Assembly: GCA_024640365.1 (NCBI GenBank)
Contig: JAHEFE010000007.1
Coordinates: 1 to 64,000 of the forward strand
From: Woeseiaceae bacterium
GTDB lineage: Bacteria; Pseudomonadota; Gammaproteobacteria; Steroidobacterales; Woeseiaceae
Reading direction: 5' to 3'
Length of the DNA: 64,000 nucleotides
Position numbers and translations under genes: made by a program. Below, piece after piece: positions 19,297 to 27,859 of this stretch (its first letter is position 1; each line of letters starts with the position of its first letter). Below the pieces are notes generated by a model that was not told where the DNA came from, did not search any database, and was given only the letters and a program-made list of their open reading frames with translations.

Positions 19297-19500
19297 CTAG
19301 TTGATGCCGTACTTGCGGCGGAACTTATCAACGCGACCGGCGGTATCGACAATCTTCTGCTTGCCCGTATAGAACGGATGGCATTCGGAGCAAACTTCGA
19401 CCGCCAGATCTTCGCCCAGCGTAGATCGGGTGTTGAATTCGTTGCCGCAACCACAGGTCACTTTAATGTCAGTGTAGTTGGGATGAATATCGGCTTTCAT
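19297..19500 (-). CDS. rpmE: 50S ribosomal protein L31 (zinc-binding, C+ form)
   Basis: Ribosomal protein of 67 residues. Cysteines in VTCGCGN and [16 protein letters not shown] mark the zinc-binding (C+) form rather than the zinc-free paralogue. ATG 19500 has GGAG about 8 nt upstream (in TTCTGGAGAACA). The gene stands alone between gltA and the DnaA-box region. Confidence 0.96.
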   Translation of the reverse strand: MKADIHPNYTDIKVTCGCGNEFNTRSTLGEDLAVEVCSECHPFYTGKQKIVDTAGRVDKFRRKYGIN

Positions 19501-19540
19501 TTGTGTTCTCCAGAACCGCTCAACTGCGAAAAGGTGGCGT

Positions 19541-19569
19541 AGGATATAGGTAAGCGGCTGTTGCCGCAA
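19541..19569 (-). promoter_or_regulatory. Predicted rpmE promoter
   Basis: On the minus strand TTGCGG (19564-19569) and TATCCT (19541-19546) are separated by exactly 17 nt, giving a transcript start near 19534 and a 34-nt leader. The paired DnaA boxes at 19592-19614 lie about 60-80 nt upstream of this start. The hexamers are only fair matches. Confidence 0.4.
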
Positions 19570-19591
19570 GCATTTTTACTTGTGGACATTT

Positions 19592-19614
19592 TTATCCACA
19601 AATCCTGTGGATAA
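19592..19614. promoter_or_regulatory. Two consensus DnaA boxes in inverted orientation
   Basis: TTATCCACA and TGTGGATAA face each other across a 5-nt spacer, making a 23-bp perfect inverted repeat. Both are the high-affinity form of the box. A hairpin reading is possible, but neither strand has a following U-tract, so it is not a terminator. Confidence 0.65.
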
Positions 19615-19839
19615 CTCTGTGGACGAAAATTGAATGAAGTACCTAAGTGCGCGATTTTCAAGCACCCAATTTAAAATGTCTATTTTCTGCACAAATTAGT
19701 TTTATTATATTTTTCAATTAATTACACGCGTTTCTGAACGATACAGCTGAGATACCGGCGGTTATGTACGGAATACATAGGGCTTGCGTCCAGTTGTGCA
19801 TAATTCTTTTCCGGATGCGCATCTTCGACGGGTGATCCG

Positions 19840-20991
19840 CTACGGCAAAAACAGTCCCTGCAAATCGTTCAGAAAGCGCAACCCGAGCTCAGTCGGCCTC
19901 CATCTGGGGCCAGGCAGCAACTCCAGCAACCCCCTCTCTTCCGCAAGGGCCAATCGTGACCGCAACTGCCCGATAGACAAACCAGTGCTCACTTCAAAAC
20001 CCTCCTGACTGAACCCCTCCAGCAGCCGTGAAGCATTAAGCATGAACTCAAAGCCTGCATCCTCGCTAGCCACTCTGGCCGCCGCCGGCAGGGACCTCCC
20101 TGAACTAAACGCCTCCATATAACTCATTGGATGGCGCGGTTTTTCGTAGCGATATATTGCGCCATCAGCGGTGGTGAATTTGCCGTGCGCACCGGCACCC
20201 ACTGCCAGATAGTCGCCGAACCGCCAATAATTAAGGTTGTGCACCGAACGATCGCCGCCTTTGCCAAACGCTGAAATCTCGTAGCGCTCAAAACCGGCGC
20301 TAGCCAGGCGCTCATGCCCTGCCAGCTGGATATCCCAGGCCAGCTCGTCATCCGGCAAATCTGCCGGAGGGCGGCTGTGAAAGACAGTGTTGGGCTCAAG
20401 CGTTAACTGGTAGTAAGAAAGATGGGTCGTCTCCAACGCTAGCGCTTGCTCCAGATCCTGAACCGCGAGTGCCGGATCTTGGCCGGGAAGAGCAAACATC
20501 AGATCAAGATTAATGCGCTCAAAACCAGCGTCGCGAGCGTCCTTGTGTGCGGCAATGATTTCTGCCGGACCGTGAATGCGCCCGAGCCGCTGCAGCATGC
20601 CTGCGTTAAAGCTCTGCGCGCCTATCGACACGCGATTTACACCAGCGCTCCGATATCCCGCGAAACTTCCGTGTTCCACGGTGCCCGGATTCGCCTCCAT
20701 GGTTACTTCAGCGTTATCAGCCAAACCCATCAGACGATCCACTGCGCCCAGAATTTCGCCAATTTCGGCCGGTGTAAACAAGCTGGGGGTACCCCCGCCA
20801 AGAAAAACGCTCACCAGCTTGCGGCCATCAGTGTGCTTTGCCTCTCGCTCAAGATCTGCAATAAGCGCCGCGACGTAACGTGAGCGGGGGGGCTCCTTGC
20901 CAGCCTTGTGAGAGTTGAAATCACAGTATGGACACTTCTGTACACACCAGGGCAGGTGGAGGTATAGCGACAACGGTGGCTGGATAATCAT
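19840..20991 (-). CDS. hemW: Heme chaperone / radical SAM protein HemW
   Basis: Radical-SAM family protein (383 residues) related to coproporphyrinogen III dehydrogenase but belonging to the HemW branch, which binds heme and delivers it to respiratory enzymes. The cluster motif is Cys16-x3-Cys20-x2-Cys23 (WCVQKCPYCDF). GGGTPS for SAM binding follows, and a HemN-type C-terminal domain is present. The start is ATG 20991, 10 nt after the rdgB stop; a TTG at 21018 overlapping rdgB is an alternative. The rdgB-hemW order is as in E. coli. Confidence 0.92.
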   Translation of the reverse strand: MIIQPPLSLYLHLPWCVQKCPYCDFNSHKAGKEPPRSRYVAALIADLEREAKHTDGRKLVSVFLGGGTPSLFTPAEIGEILGAVDRLMGLADNAEVTMEANPGTVEHGSFAGYRSAGVNRVSIGAQSFNAGMLQRLGRIHGPAEIIAAHKDARDAGFERINLDLMFALPGQDPALAVQDLEQALALETTHLSYYQLTLEPNTVFHSRPPADLPDDELAWDIQLAGHERLASAGFERYEISAFGKGGDRSVHNLNYWRFGDYLAVGAGAHGKFTTADGAIYRYEKPRHPMSYMEAFSSGRSLPAAARVASEDAGFEFMLNASRLLEGFSQEGFEVSTGLSIGQLRSRLALAEERGLLELLPGPRWRPTELGLRFLNDLQGLFLP

Positions 20992-21001
20992 GCCAGTGGG
21001 C

Positions 21002-21619
21002 TCATCCAGCCCCGCCAAGCCGTTCCTGCAGCAATGCGCTCAAGGCGCGCATCGCTTGACCGCGATGACTTACAAGGTCCTTTGCTGCGGGCGCTAATTC
21101 TGCCGCCGTACAGCCCGACTGCTCATCCAGGAAAACCGGGTCATAGCCAAAGCCGCCGGCACCGCGACGCTCACGCAGAATAACGCCACGCCAAATTGCA
21201 TCGACCACCAACGGCTCGGGATCATCGGCTGTGTCGACATAGACAACAGCACAGTGAAATTGTGCACCGCGCGCCGCATCCGGCACATCTCTGAGGGCAT
21301 CAAGCAACTTGTCGATATTTTTCTGGTCGTCGCCGGGCTCGCCTGCATAGCGAGCTGAATACACACCGGGACGCCCATCGAGCGCGTCCACTGCGAGACC
21401 CGAGTCATCGGCGATTGCGGGAAGGCCGGTAACTGCAGCGGCATGGCGCGCTTTCAACAACGCGTTATCGACAAAGGTAGTACCGGTCTCAGCTATTGAG
21501 CTGACGCCCAGGTCTCCCTGCGCCACGCCGGAAAGCCGAAAGGCGGCGAATATTCTATTGATTTCAGCCAGCTTGCCACGGTTGCCACTAGCCAGGACCA
21601 CCCGTTTTGCTGTTGCCAC
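21002..21619 (-). CDS. rdgB: XTP/dITP diphosphatase (non-canonical purine NTP pyrophosphatase)
   Basis: House-cleaning enzyme of 205 residues that hydrolyses ITP, dITP and XTP. Family motifs visible are [12 protein letters not shown] at the N-terminus, the metal-binding segment [16 protein letters not shown] with its Asp pair (residues 71-72), and GGFGYDPVF near 155-163. The start is GTG at 21619, 3 nt after the rph stop, so rph-rdgB-hemW form one leftward operon. Confidence 0.95.
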   Translation of the reverse strand: MATAKRVVLASGNRGKLAEINRIFAAFRLSGVAQGDLGVSSIAETGTTFVDNALLKARHAAAVTGLPAIADDSGLAVDALDGRPGVYSARYAGEPGDDQKNIDKLLDALRDVPDAARGAQFHCAVVYVDTADDPEPLVVDAIWRGVILRERRGAGGFGYDPVFLDEQSGCTAAELAPAAKDLVSHRGQAMRALSALLQERLGGAG

Positions 21620-21622
21620 GAT

Positions 21623-22348
21623 TCAAGTAACCGCGGCGGCAATGGCCTCGGCCTGCACCAACATGAGCTCACGAATTCCCGCATCCGCAAGGGTCATCAT
21701 CGAGTTGAACTCGTCGCGGCTAAAGGCGTGCCCTTCGGCCGTGCCCTGCACCTCGATAAAATGACCCGCCTCGTTCATGACGATATTCATGTCAGTTTCG
21801 GCCTGCGAGTCTTCTGCATAATCCAGATCCAGCACGGGCGTACCCTTGAATATGCCAACGGATATTGCAGCCACCTGGCCGTGCAAGGGACTCTTTTTGA
21901 GCTCTCCCTGTTTTTGCAAATACTCCATGGCCAGCACAAGCGCAATGTAGGCCCCCGTAATCGATGCGGTGCGAGTGCCGCCATCCGCCTGCAGTACGTC
22001 ACAATCGAGCGTGACAGTGCGCTCGCCGAGCGCTTCAAGATCCATAATGGCACGTAATGACCTGCCAATCAGGCGCTGGATTTCAAGCGTGCGTCCGCCC
22101 TGGCGACCGCGGGTCGCCTCCCGGTTTGAACGTGTGTGCGTTGAACGCGGCAGCATGCCGTACTCGCTGGTCACCCAGCCTCTGCCTTGACCGCGCAACC
22201 ATGGTGGTACACGGTTTTCCACGCTCGCTGTACACAGTACCCGGGTGTCGCCGAACTCTGCCAGGACGCTACCCTCAGCGTGCCTGGTGAAATTAGTCTT
22301 GAAGTTGACCGGTCTTAACTGGTCCGGTTTTCGTCCGCTGGGCCGCAT
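21623..22348 (-). CDS. rph: Ribonuclease PH
   Basis: Phosphate-dependent exoribonuclease (241 residues) that trims tRNA 3' ends. [13 protein letters not shown] opens the protein, and the phosphate-site arginines lie in [15 protein letters not shown] near 73-87. The catalytic region [20 protein letters not shown] is near 113-132. Full length with an intact C-terminus, unlike the frameshifted E. coli K-12 gene. It follows the PP2C gene with 22 nt between stop and start on the same strand. Confidence 0.96.
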   Translation of the reverse strand: MRPSGRKPDQLRPVNFKTNFTRHAEGSVLAEFGDTRVLCTASVENRVPPWLRGQGRGWVTSEYGMLPRSTHTRSNREATRGRQGGRTLEIQRLIGRSLRAIMDLEALGERTVTLDCDVLQADGGTRTASITGAYIALVLAMEYLQKQGELKKSPLHGQVAAISVGIFKGTPVLDLDYAEDSQAETDMNIVMNEAGHFIEVQGTAEGHAFSRDEFNSMMTLADAGIRELMLVQAEAIAAAVT

Positions 22349-22370
22349 CCTTTTTCTCCTGCGTTATCTG

Positions 22371-23117
22371 TTAGTCACCCAGCCAGCGCAGCGCGATGGT
22401 AGTGGTGTTGTCACTGTAGGGCGCATTGACGCTCAACGCCCGCGTACTGAGGAGCTTGATGTTTTCGGCGATCCCCCCGGTTTGCGCGGCACCGATAGAA
22501 ACCATCTCTTTGTCGGTCAGCCCGGACCACAGGCCGTCACTACAAACCAGCAGCACATCATCCTTTTGCAAGCACTTCTTGGCTGTCACCATCATATTCG
22601 GTATAGCTGCATCGCCGCCGATGCAACACTCGACAAAATTGCGCATCGGATGATCCTGAGCCTGCTCTTCCGTGATTGCCCCTTCCTGAATCAACACCTC
22701 AACATGGCTGTGATCGCGCGATCTTGATACCAGCATGTTTTTGCGTAGCTGGTAGATACGGCTATCGCCAATATGCGCCCAGAAAGCACCGCCATCCTGA
22801 ACCAGGCAGAGGGCGCAGGTTGCCCGAGGGCGAAAATCGATCGCCACTTCCGCACCAACGGCCACGACCGCTTCATGGGCGCGGGTTAGCGCCATATAAA
22901 GAAACCCCTGCGGATCAAGTAGCGGTTTGGCAACAGCATCAAACATGTCACAGATCGTCCGCAACCCGGTTGCAGCAGCCAGGGCGCCATCACTGTGTCC
23001 GCCCATTCCGTCAAACACAACCATGAGCACTGCAGCGTCGGTCACCACGATCGCCGCGCGATCTTGGTTGTCTTGGCGATCACCGAGCAATGAGAGTTTT
23101 GCGTAATCAATTTGCAT
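22371..23117 (-). CDS. PP2C-family Ser/Thr protein phosphatase
   Basis: Metal-dependent protein phosphatase, 248 residues. Motifs in order are GDRQDNQD (residues 12-19), DGMGGH with the bridging Asp36 (36-41), HIGDSRIY near 115-122, CSDGLW near 193-198, and YSDNTTTI near the end, giving all core metal-binding aspartates. No membrane span or sensor domain is present. No cognate kinase lies nearby. The gene sits between rph and the divergent yicC and probably leads the leftward operon through rph, rdgB and hemW. Substrate unknown. Confidence 0.9.
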   Translation of the reverse strand: MQIDYAKLSLLGDRQDNQDRAAIVVTDAAVLMVVFDGMGGHSDGALAAATGLRTICDMFDAVAKPLLDPQGFLYMALTRAHEAVVAVGAEVAIDFRPRATCALCLVQDGGAFWAHIGDSRIYQLRKNMLVSRSRDHSHVEVLIQEGAITEEQAQDHPMRNFVECCIGGDAAIPNMMVTAKKCLQKDDVLLVCSDGLWSGLTDKEMVSIGAAQTGGIAENIKLLSTRALSVNAPYSDNTTTIALRWLGD

Positions 23118-23360
23118 ATGTGGCTTTTCTTTTTACTCAACTATAGCTGCGCTTCCCGCAACGCGCCGCACGAACACTCGCTCTTTATTCTGAAGAGCTT
23201 ACATATTTGCTGTAATCTTCGCTGGCGGCCATACGGCGGCGCAGCTTAAAATAATCTGTCCTGCAAATGAAACTTTTCAATCGGCATATTGTGCTGCACT
23301 TTGACACGCTGTCGTCAGCGCATCCGTGACCGACCCTACATTATCGGAGAAATTCCTCGC

Positions 23361-24227
23361 ATGTTACACAGTATGACCGGGTTTGCGCGCAAAGCGACCG
23401 AAAGCTCCATGGGTACACTGACGTGGGAAGTGCGCTCCGTAAATCACCGTTATCTCGACGTGCAGTTTCGTTTACCCGAAGAATTGCGTCCAAGCGAAGC
23501 CGATTTACGACAACAAATCGCAAACGTGCTGAATCGAGGCAAAATTGATGCTCAGCTAAATTATCGACGCTTGTCGGGCGAAAGCGCCACGCTGCAAATC
23601 AACGCGGCAGCTGTTGCACGCCTGCAGGCCGCCGTGAGTGAACTCACAGTCTCTTTTGCAGAAATGCGCCCACTGAACCCGCTCGACGTGCTGCGCTGGC
23701 CCGGTGTTGTCGAAGAACCCGAAGTAGATCAGGGGCCGCTCCTTAAGGCGGCGCAACGCTTGCTCGGAGAGACGCTGGATCTGCTGACTGAAATGCGGGC
23801 TGCCGAGGGGAGCCGAATTGGCGACATGCTCCTCAGTCGTTGCGAAGAAATAGAGCGCATTGCCGGATCAGTCGCTGTGCGCATGGACGCCGTACAAGAG
23901 GGCGTCCGCAACAAGTTGCTGGAGCGCTTGAAGCGCCTTGAGATTGACGCTGACTCCGGTCGTCTGGAGACGGAGCTGGCCCTAATTGCCCAGAAAATGG
24001 ACGTGGCCGAAGAAATCGACCGCCTCGGTAGTCATGTCACCGAAATCCGCGACATTGTTAACCAGGACGGCCCTGTTGGCCGGCGGCTCGACTTCCTGAT
24101 GCAGGAGCTCAACCGCGAGGCCAACACCCTGGGCTCCAAGTCGGCGGACTCCGAAACGACCAAGGCCGCAATGGATCTGAAAGTGCTTATTGAGCAAATG
24201 CGTGAGCAAATTCAAAATGTTGAGTAA
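23361..24227 (+). CDS. yicC: YicC family endoribonuclease
   Basis: Conserved 288-residue protein. MLHSMTGFARK at the N-terminus and VRSVNHRYLDVQFRLPEE are the family signature, and the C-terminal DUF1732 segment contains RLDFLMQELNREANTLGSKS. E. coli YicC has been reported to be a ribonuclease. The start is ATG 23361 by homology; ATG 23373 is less likely. The usual partner gmk follows 20 nt downstream. Confidence 0.93.
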   Translation: MLHSMTGFARKATESSMGTLTWEVRSVNHRYLDVQFRLPEELRPSEADLRQQIANVLNRGKIDAQLNYRRLSGESATLQINAAAVARLQAAVSELTVSFAEMRPLNPLDVLRWPGVVEEPEVDQGPLLKAAQRLLGETLDLLTEMRAAEGSRIGDMLLSRCEEIERIAGSVAVRMDAVQEGVRNKLLERLKRLEIDADSGRLETELALIAQKMDVAEEIDRLGSHVTEIRDIVNQDGPVGRRLDFLMQELNREANTLGSKSADSETTKAAMDLKVLIEQMREQIQNVE

Positions 24228-24247
24228 TTAAAGACAAGCACCGCACT

Positions 24248-24865
24248 ATGACCACTTCAGCAAAGCTCTTCGTCATCGCGGCACCATCTGGTGCCGGCAA
24301 AACCACGCTGGTTAAGGCGTTGCTGGCACGCGACCCGGAACTCCGTTTTTCCGTGTCGTTCACAACCCGCAAGAAACGCAAGAACGAAGTCCACGGTAGT
24401 GATTACCTGTTTGTCGATGAAGATCAGTTTCTGCAATTACGCAAAGACGGTGAACTACTTGAATCTGCGCTAGTCTTTGACAATTACTACGGCACGAGCC
24501 GTCAGCAGGTTGCCGAGCAATTGCGCCTGAATCACAACGTCATCCTGGAAATAGACTGGCAGGGCGCTCGCCAGGTTCGCCAATCCCTGCCCGAATGCAT
24601 CACCATATTTATCCTGCCGCCGTCCCGTCCGGAGCTTGAACATCGCCTGCGCTCCCGCAGTACCGATAGTGACGAGGTGATCGCGCGGCGCCTGCGAGAC
24701 GCCCTCAGCGATATGTCGCACTGGAACGAGTTCAACTACGTCATTATCAATGACGACATCGAGCTGGCCGTTTCCGAACTGCAAGCCGTGCTACGAGGCG
24801 ACGCAGCCCATAATCGCAGCGACAACCCCCAATTGATCGAGCAAATTGAAAAGATACTGGTGTAA
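24248..24865 (+). CDS. gmk: Guanylate kinase
   Basis: Phosphorylates GMP to GDP; 205 residues. The P-loop APSGAGKTT is at 12-20, the GMP-binding segment SFTTRKKRKNEVHGSDYLF near 36-54, and EIDWQGARQVR near 99-109. Its product feeds GTP and, through SpoT encoded two genes on, the ppGpp cycle. The gmk-rpoZ-spoT order is the standard gammaproteobacterial one. Confidence 0.96.
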   Translation: MTTSAKLFVIAAPSGAGKTTLVKALLARDPELRFSVSFTTRKKRKNEVHGSDYLFVDEDQFLQLRKDGELLESALVFDNYYGTSRQQVAEQLRLNHNVILEIDWQGARQVRQSLPECITIFILPPSRPELEHRLRSRSTDSDEVIARRLRDALSDMSHWNEFNYVIINDDIELAVSELQAVLRGDAAHNRSDNPQLIEQIEKILV

Positions 24866-24940
24866 CCCCCCGTTTTTGCAGTAAACTGGTGGGTCTTGAA
24901 TTCAACTCGGCTATTGGCCGAACCACAGAGTGAGTATTAC

Positions 24941-25222
24941 ATGGCCAGAATTACGGTCGAAGATTGCCTGGATAACATCCCCAACATTTTTGAAATGGTG
25001 CTGGTTGCAGCCAAGCGCGCCCGGCGCGTAGCGCACGGAGCCGACACCATGGTTGAGATTGAAAATGACAAACCAACCGTCGTGGCTCTCCGTGAAATAG
25101 CGCAAGGTTTTGTCACTCCGTCAATTCTGGAAGAAATAGATGCCCCGGTCGCAGAACACTTTCTGCAGGCAGAGGCGGCTGAAGATGTGTTGCCGATGCG
25201 TGGCATCTCTATTGGCGATTAA
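24941..25222 (+). CDS. rpoZ: RNA polymerase omega subunit
   Basis: Small RNA polymerase subunit of 93 residues that supports assembly and contributes one ppGpp site. [15 protein letters not shown] and the [15 protein letters not shown] segment identify it. The start is ATG 24941; the frame extends upstream to 24896 but the family N-terminus begins here. It lies 68 nt before spoT. Confidence 0.96.
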   Translation: MARITVEDCLDNIPNIFEMVLVAAKRARRVAHGADTMVEIENDKPTVVALREIAQGFVTPSILEEIDAPVAEHFLQAEAAEDVLPMRGISIGD

Positions 25223-25290
25223 GTAGCGGTTTTCAACCACGCTCGAAATTCGCACTAGCGGCTAGCCCGGCAACCGGGTAAAAATAAAGT

Positions 25291-27450
25291 ATGGATTACG
25301 CCGCAACAATTCTCGCGAGAATCCCTGGCATGTCCCCTGGACGTGCCAAGGGCTTGCAGCAGTTGCTCGATCAACTGCATACCTACATGCCGCCGACCCA
25401 GGTCGCAGAGGTTGTAAGAGCCTACGAGTTTGGCGCCAAGGCACACGAAGGCCAGACACGCCTGTCAGGCGAGGCCTACATTTCTCATCCCGTCGCGGTC
25501 GCGCTGATTCTGGCCGAAATGCACATGGACTGGCAGGCAATTATTGCGGCCATTTTGCATGACGTCGTGGAAGACACGGCCGTCACAATCGGCAATATTG
25601 AAAGCGAATTTGGTGCGGAGGTCGCCACCCTGGTCGACGGCGTCAGCAAGCTGGATCAGATTCAATTTCATAGCCGTGCCGAAGCGCAGGCCGAAAGCTT
25701 TCGGAAAATGCTGCTCGCGATGGTCGAAGACATACGAGTAATTCTCGTCAAGCTTGCCGACCGCCTGCACAACATGCGCACAATGGATTCAATGCCGCGA
25801 GACAAACAAGCTCGGATCGCTCGCGAAACGCTCGAGATTTACGCGCCAATTGCGAACCGCCTCGGCATTAACCACATAAAGATAGCGCTCGAAGACCTCG
25901 GTCTGCGCCACCTCTATCCGTACCGCTATCGGGTGCTCGAAAAATCCATGCGCAAGGCTATCGGCGACCAACGACAAATGATGCGCCGGATTTCTGGTCG
26001 AATCGAAAAATCTCTGCAAGACGCAGACATTGACGGCGAGCTGGTCGGGCGGCAAAAACACCTGTATGGCATCTATCGCAAGATGGTCGATAAAGGCCGC
26101 ATGCTTAGCGAGATTGTCGACGTGTACGGCTTTCGCATCATCGTCAAAGATGTAAACACTTGCTATCGCGTCCTTGGCATCGTGCACGGCCTGTTCAAGC
26201 CTGTGCCGGGCCGCTTCAAGGATTACATTGCCATACCGCGAATCAATGGCTACCAGTCTTTGCACACAACCTTGTTTGGTCCGAATGGCGTACCCCTGGA
26301 AGTTCAGATTCGTACCGTCGAAATGCACCGTGTCGCGGAGTCGGGCGTTGCCGCACACTGGCAATATAAGGCTGTAAACAAAACCGATGCGAACCCGCAG
26401 CGGCAAGCGCGCGAGTGGTTAGCACGCCTCATTGAAATTCAACAGTCGGAAAACACTGAAGAGTTTATGGAATCGGTCAAGGTTGACCTGTTCCCCGACA
26501 AGACTTACGTGTTCACGCCTAACGGCGACATCATGCCACTGCCAAAAGGCTCGACCACGGTGGACTTCGCTTACGCGGTGCACACCGACGTTGGTAACCG
26601 TTGCGTCGCCGCAAAAATCGATCGGCAACTGGTGCCTTTACGCACCCAGCTTAGCAACGGCCAGACAGTAGAAATCATCACAGCACGTGGCGCCAAACCA
26701 AACCCGAACTGGGTGAACTTCGTTACAACGGCAAAAGCACGCTCTGCGATTCGCAACTACATGAAGAACATGCGCCGCGGTGAAGCCGTGGATCTTGGCA
26801 AACGTCTTATCGACAAATCGCTCAAAGACCTCGGCTCATCATTGCGCAAGATTGGCAAAGTTCGCATGACCACAGCGATAAAAGAGCTGGGACTAAAGAG
26901 CGCCAACGACTTGTTCGAACAATTGGGACTTGGCTTGCGCCTGGCACCATTGACTGCAAACTTCCTGCTGGGCCAGGAGAAGAGCGAAGACCAACATTTG
27001 AATAAATCCAAGCTGGTTATTGCCGGCACTGAAGGCATGGTAGTCAGTTACGCAAAGTGCTGCTATCCGCTACCGGGCGATGATGTGATGGGCTACCTCA
27101 GCAGCGGTCGCGGAGTCGTAATTCATCGCAACTGCTGCGGCAACCTGAGCAACTTCCGCAAGCAACCCGAAAAGTGGATAAACGTAACCTGGGAAGAGGG
27201 CGTTGATCGCGAATTCTCAACACAAATTCAGGTGGACAGCGAAAGCCATACGGGCGTACTCGCAGAGGTTGCTGCTACCATTGCCGATTCTAAATCGAAT
27301 ATTGAGCAAGTCTCGGTGCTCGATCGACATGAAGACTGCTCTGTAATTACTTTTGTATTACACGTCAAAGACCGTACTCACCTCGCTCAAGTCTTGCGTG
27401 GTGTACGTAACATGCCAAGCGTCATACGCGTCACGCGCGACTGCGCGTAA
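25291..27450 (+). CDS. spoT: Bifunctional (p)ppGpp synthetase/hydrolase SpoT
   Basis: Stringent-response enzyme of 719 residues. The hydrolase domain carries the HD motif at His90-Asp91 (LHDVVEDT) and [11 protein letters not shown]. The synthetase domain contains [14 protein letters not shown] and EVQIRT. A TGS domain (about 395-455, starting [16 protein letters not shown]), a helical/zinc-finger region with [10 protein letters not shown], and a C-terminal ACT domain (about 645-718) complete the SpoT/Rel layout. The intact HD motif separates it from hydrolase-dead RelA. The ridA start lies 14 nt downstream. Confidence 0.95.
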   Translation: MDYAATILARIPGMSPGRAKGLQQLLDQLHTYMPPTQVAEVVRAYEFGAKAHEGQTRLSGEAYISHPVAVALILAEMHMDWQAIIAAILHDVVEDTAVTIGNIESEFGAEVATLVDGVSKLDQIQFHSRAEAQAESFRKMLLAMVEDIRVILVKLADRLHNMRTMDSMPRDKQARIARETLEIYAPIANRLGINHIKIALEDLGLRHLYPYRYRVLEKSMRKAIGDQRQMMRRISGRIEKSLQDADIDGELVGRQKHLYGIYRKMVDKGRMLSEIVDVYGFRIIVKDVNTCYRVLGIVHGLFKPVPGRFKDYIAIPRINGYQSLHTTLFGPNGVPLEVQIRTVEMHRVAESGVAAHWQYKAVNKTDANPQRQAREWLARLIEIQQSENTEEFMESVKVDLFPDKTYVFTPNGDIMPLPKGSTTVDFAYAVHTDVGNRCVAAKIDRQLVPLRTQLSNGQTVEIITARGAKPNPNWVNFVTTAKARSAIRNYMKNMRRGEAVDLGKRLIDKSLKDLGSSLRKIGKVRMTTAIKELGLKSANDLFEQLGLGLRLAPLTANFLLGQEKSEDQHLNKSKLVIAGTEGMVVSYAKCCYPLPGDDVMGYLSSGRGVVIHRNCCGNLSNFRKQPEKWINVTWEEGVDREFSTQIQVDSESHTGVLAEVAATIADSKSNIEQVSVLDRHEDCSVITFVLHVKDRTHLAQVLRGVRNMPSVIRVTRDCA

Positions 27451-27464
27451 CAGTGGAGAGTAAA

Positions 27465-27845
27465 TTGAAAAAAAAGACCATTCACAGCGACGCGGCGCCG
27501 GCAGCGATTGGCCCTTACTCACAAGCCATTCAAAGCGGTAACCTGGTTTTTATGTCAGGCCAAATTCCACTCGACCCGAAAACAATGGAAGTCGTCGCCG
27601 GTGACTTCGAAGCGCGCACTCGACAGGTGTTCGACAACCTCAAGGCAGTCGCTATAGCTGCCGGGGGTGAGCTCGACAATATCGTCAAGCTCACCATTTA
27701 TCTGACCGACCTCGATAACTTCGCGACCGTGAATGCGGTCATGGCAGACTACTTCTCTACGCCGTATCCGGCACGCGCCGCACTCGGTGTAGCATCGTTA
27801 CCAAAGGGTGTCGATGTCGAGGCCGAAGCAATACTCGCACTTTAA
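27465..27845 (+). CDS. ridA: Reactive intermediate/imine deaminase RidA
   Basis: Trimeric enzyme (126 residues) that hydrolyses 2-aminoacrylate and related imines. The family run [13 protein letters not shown] opens the protein, SGQIPLDP lies near 33-40, and the conserved Arg of [13 protein letters not shown] is near position 104. The start is taken as TTG 27465 because GGAG at 27454-27457 is 7 nt upstream and the protein then matches the family; a GTG at 27453 would place the ribosome site inside the gene. It sits in the spoT-recG operon, as in many relatives. Confidence 0.93.
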   Translation: MKKKTIHSDAAPAAIGPYSQAIQSGNLVFMSGQIPLDPKTMEVVAGDFEARTRQVFDNLKAVAIAAGGELDNIVKLTIYLTDLDNFATVNAVMADYFSTPYPARAALGVASLPKGVDVEAEAILAL

Positions 27846-27859
27846 ACCGGACCGATAAT

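Larger units (their letters stand above)
19501..19839. other. rpmE-hemW gap with oriC-like architecture (candidate DnaA-binding region)
   Basis: Three exact matches to the DnaA box TTATNCACA occur at 19592-19600 (TTATCCACA), 19606-19614 (TGTGGATAA, reverse) and 19795-19803 (TGTGCATAA, reverse). A one-mismatch box, TTCTGCACA, is at 19685-19693. Two further TGTGGA cores lie at 19581 and 19618. Between them 19681-19727 is about 83% A+T, like a DNA-unwinding element. This is the classical ingredient list of a bacterial replication origin. A DnaA-controlled promoter is the main alternative. dnaA, dnaN and mnmG are not in the window. Confidence 0.45.

Noticed and set aside
19592-19614. Rho-independent terminator at the paired DnaA boxes
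   Set aside because: The inverted repeat has no U-tract on either strand, and the arms match DnaA boxes exactly.
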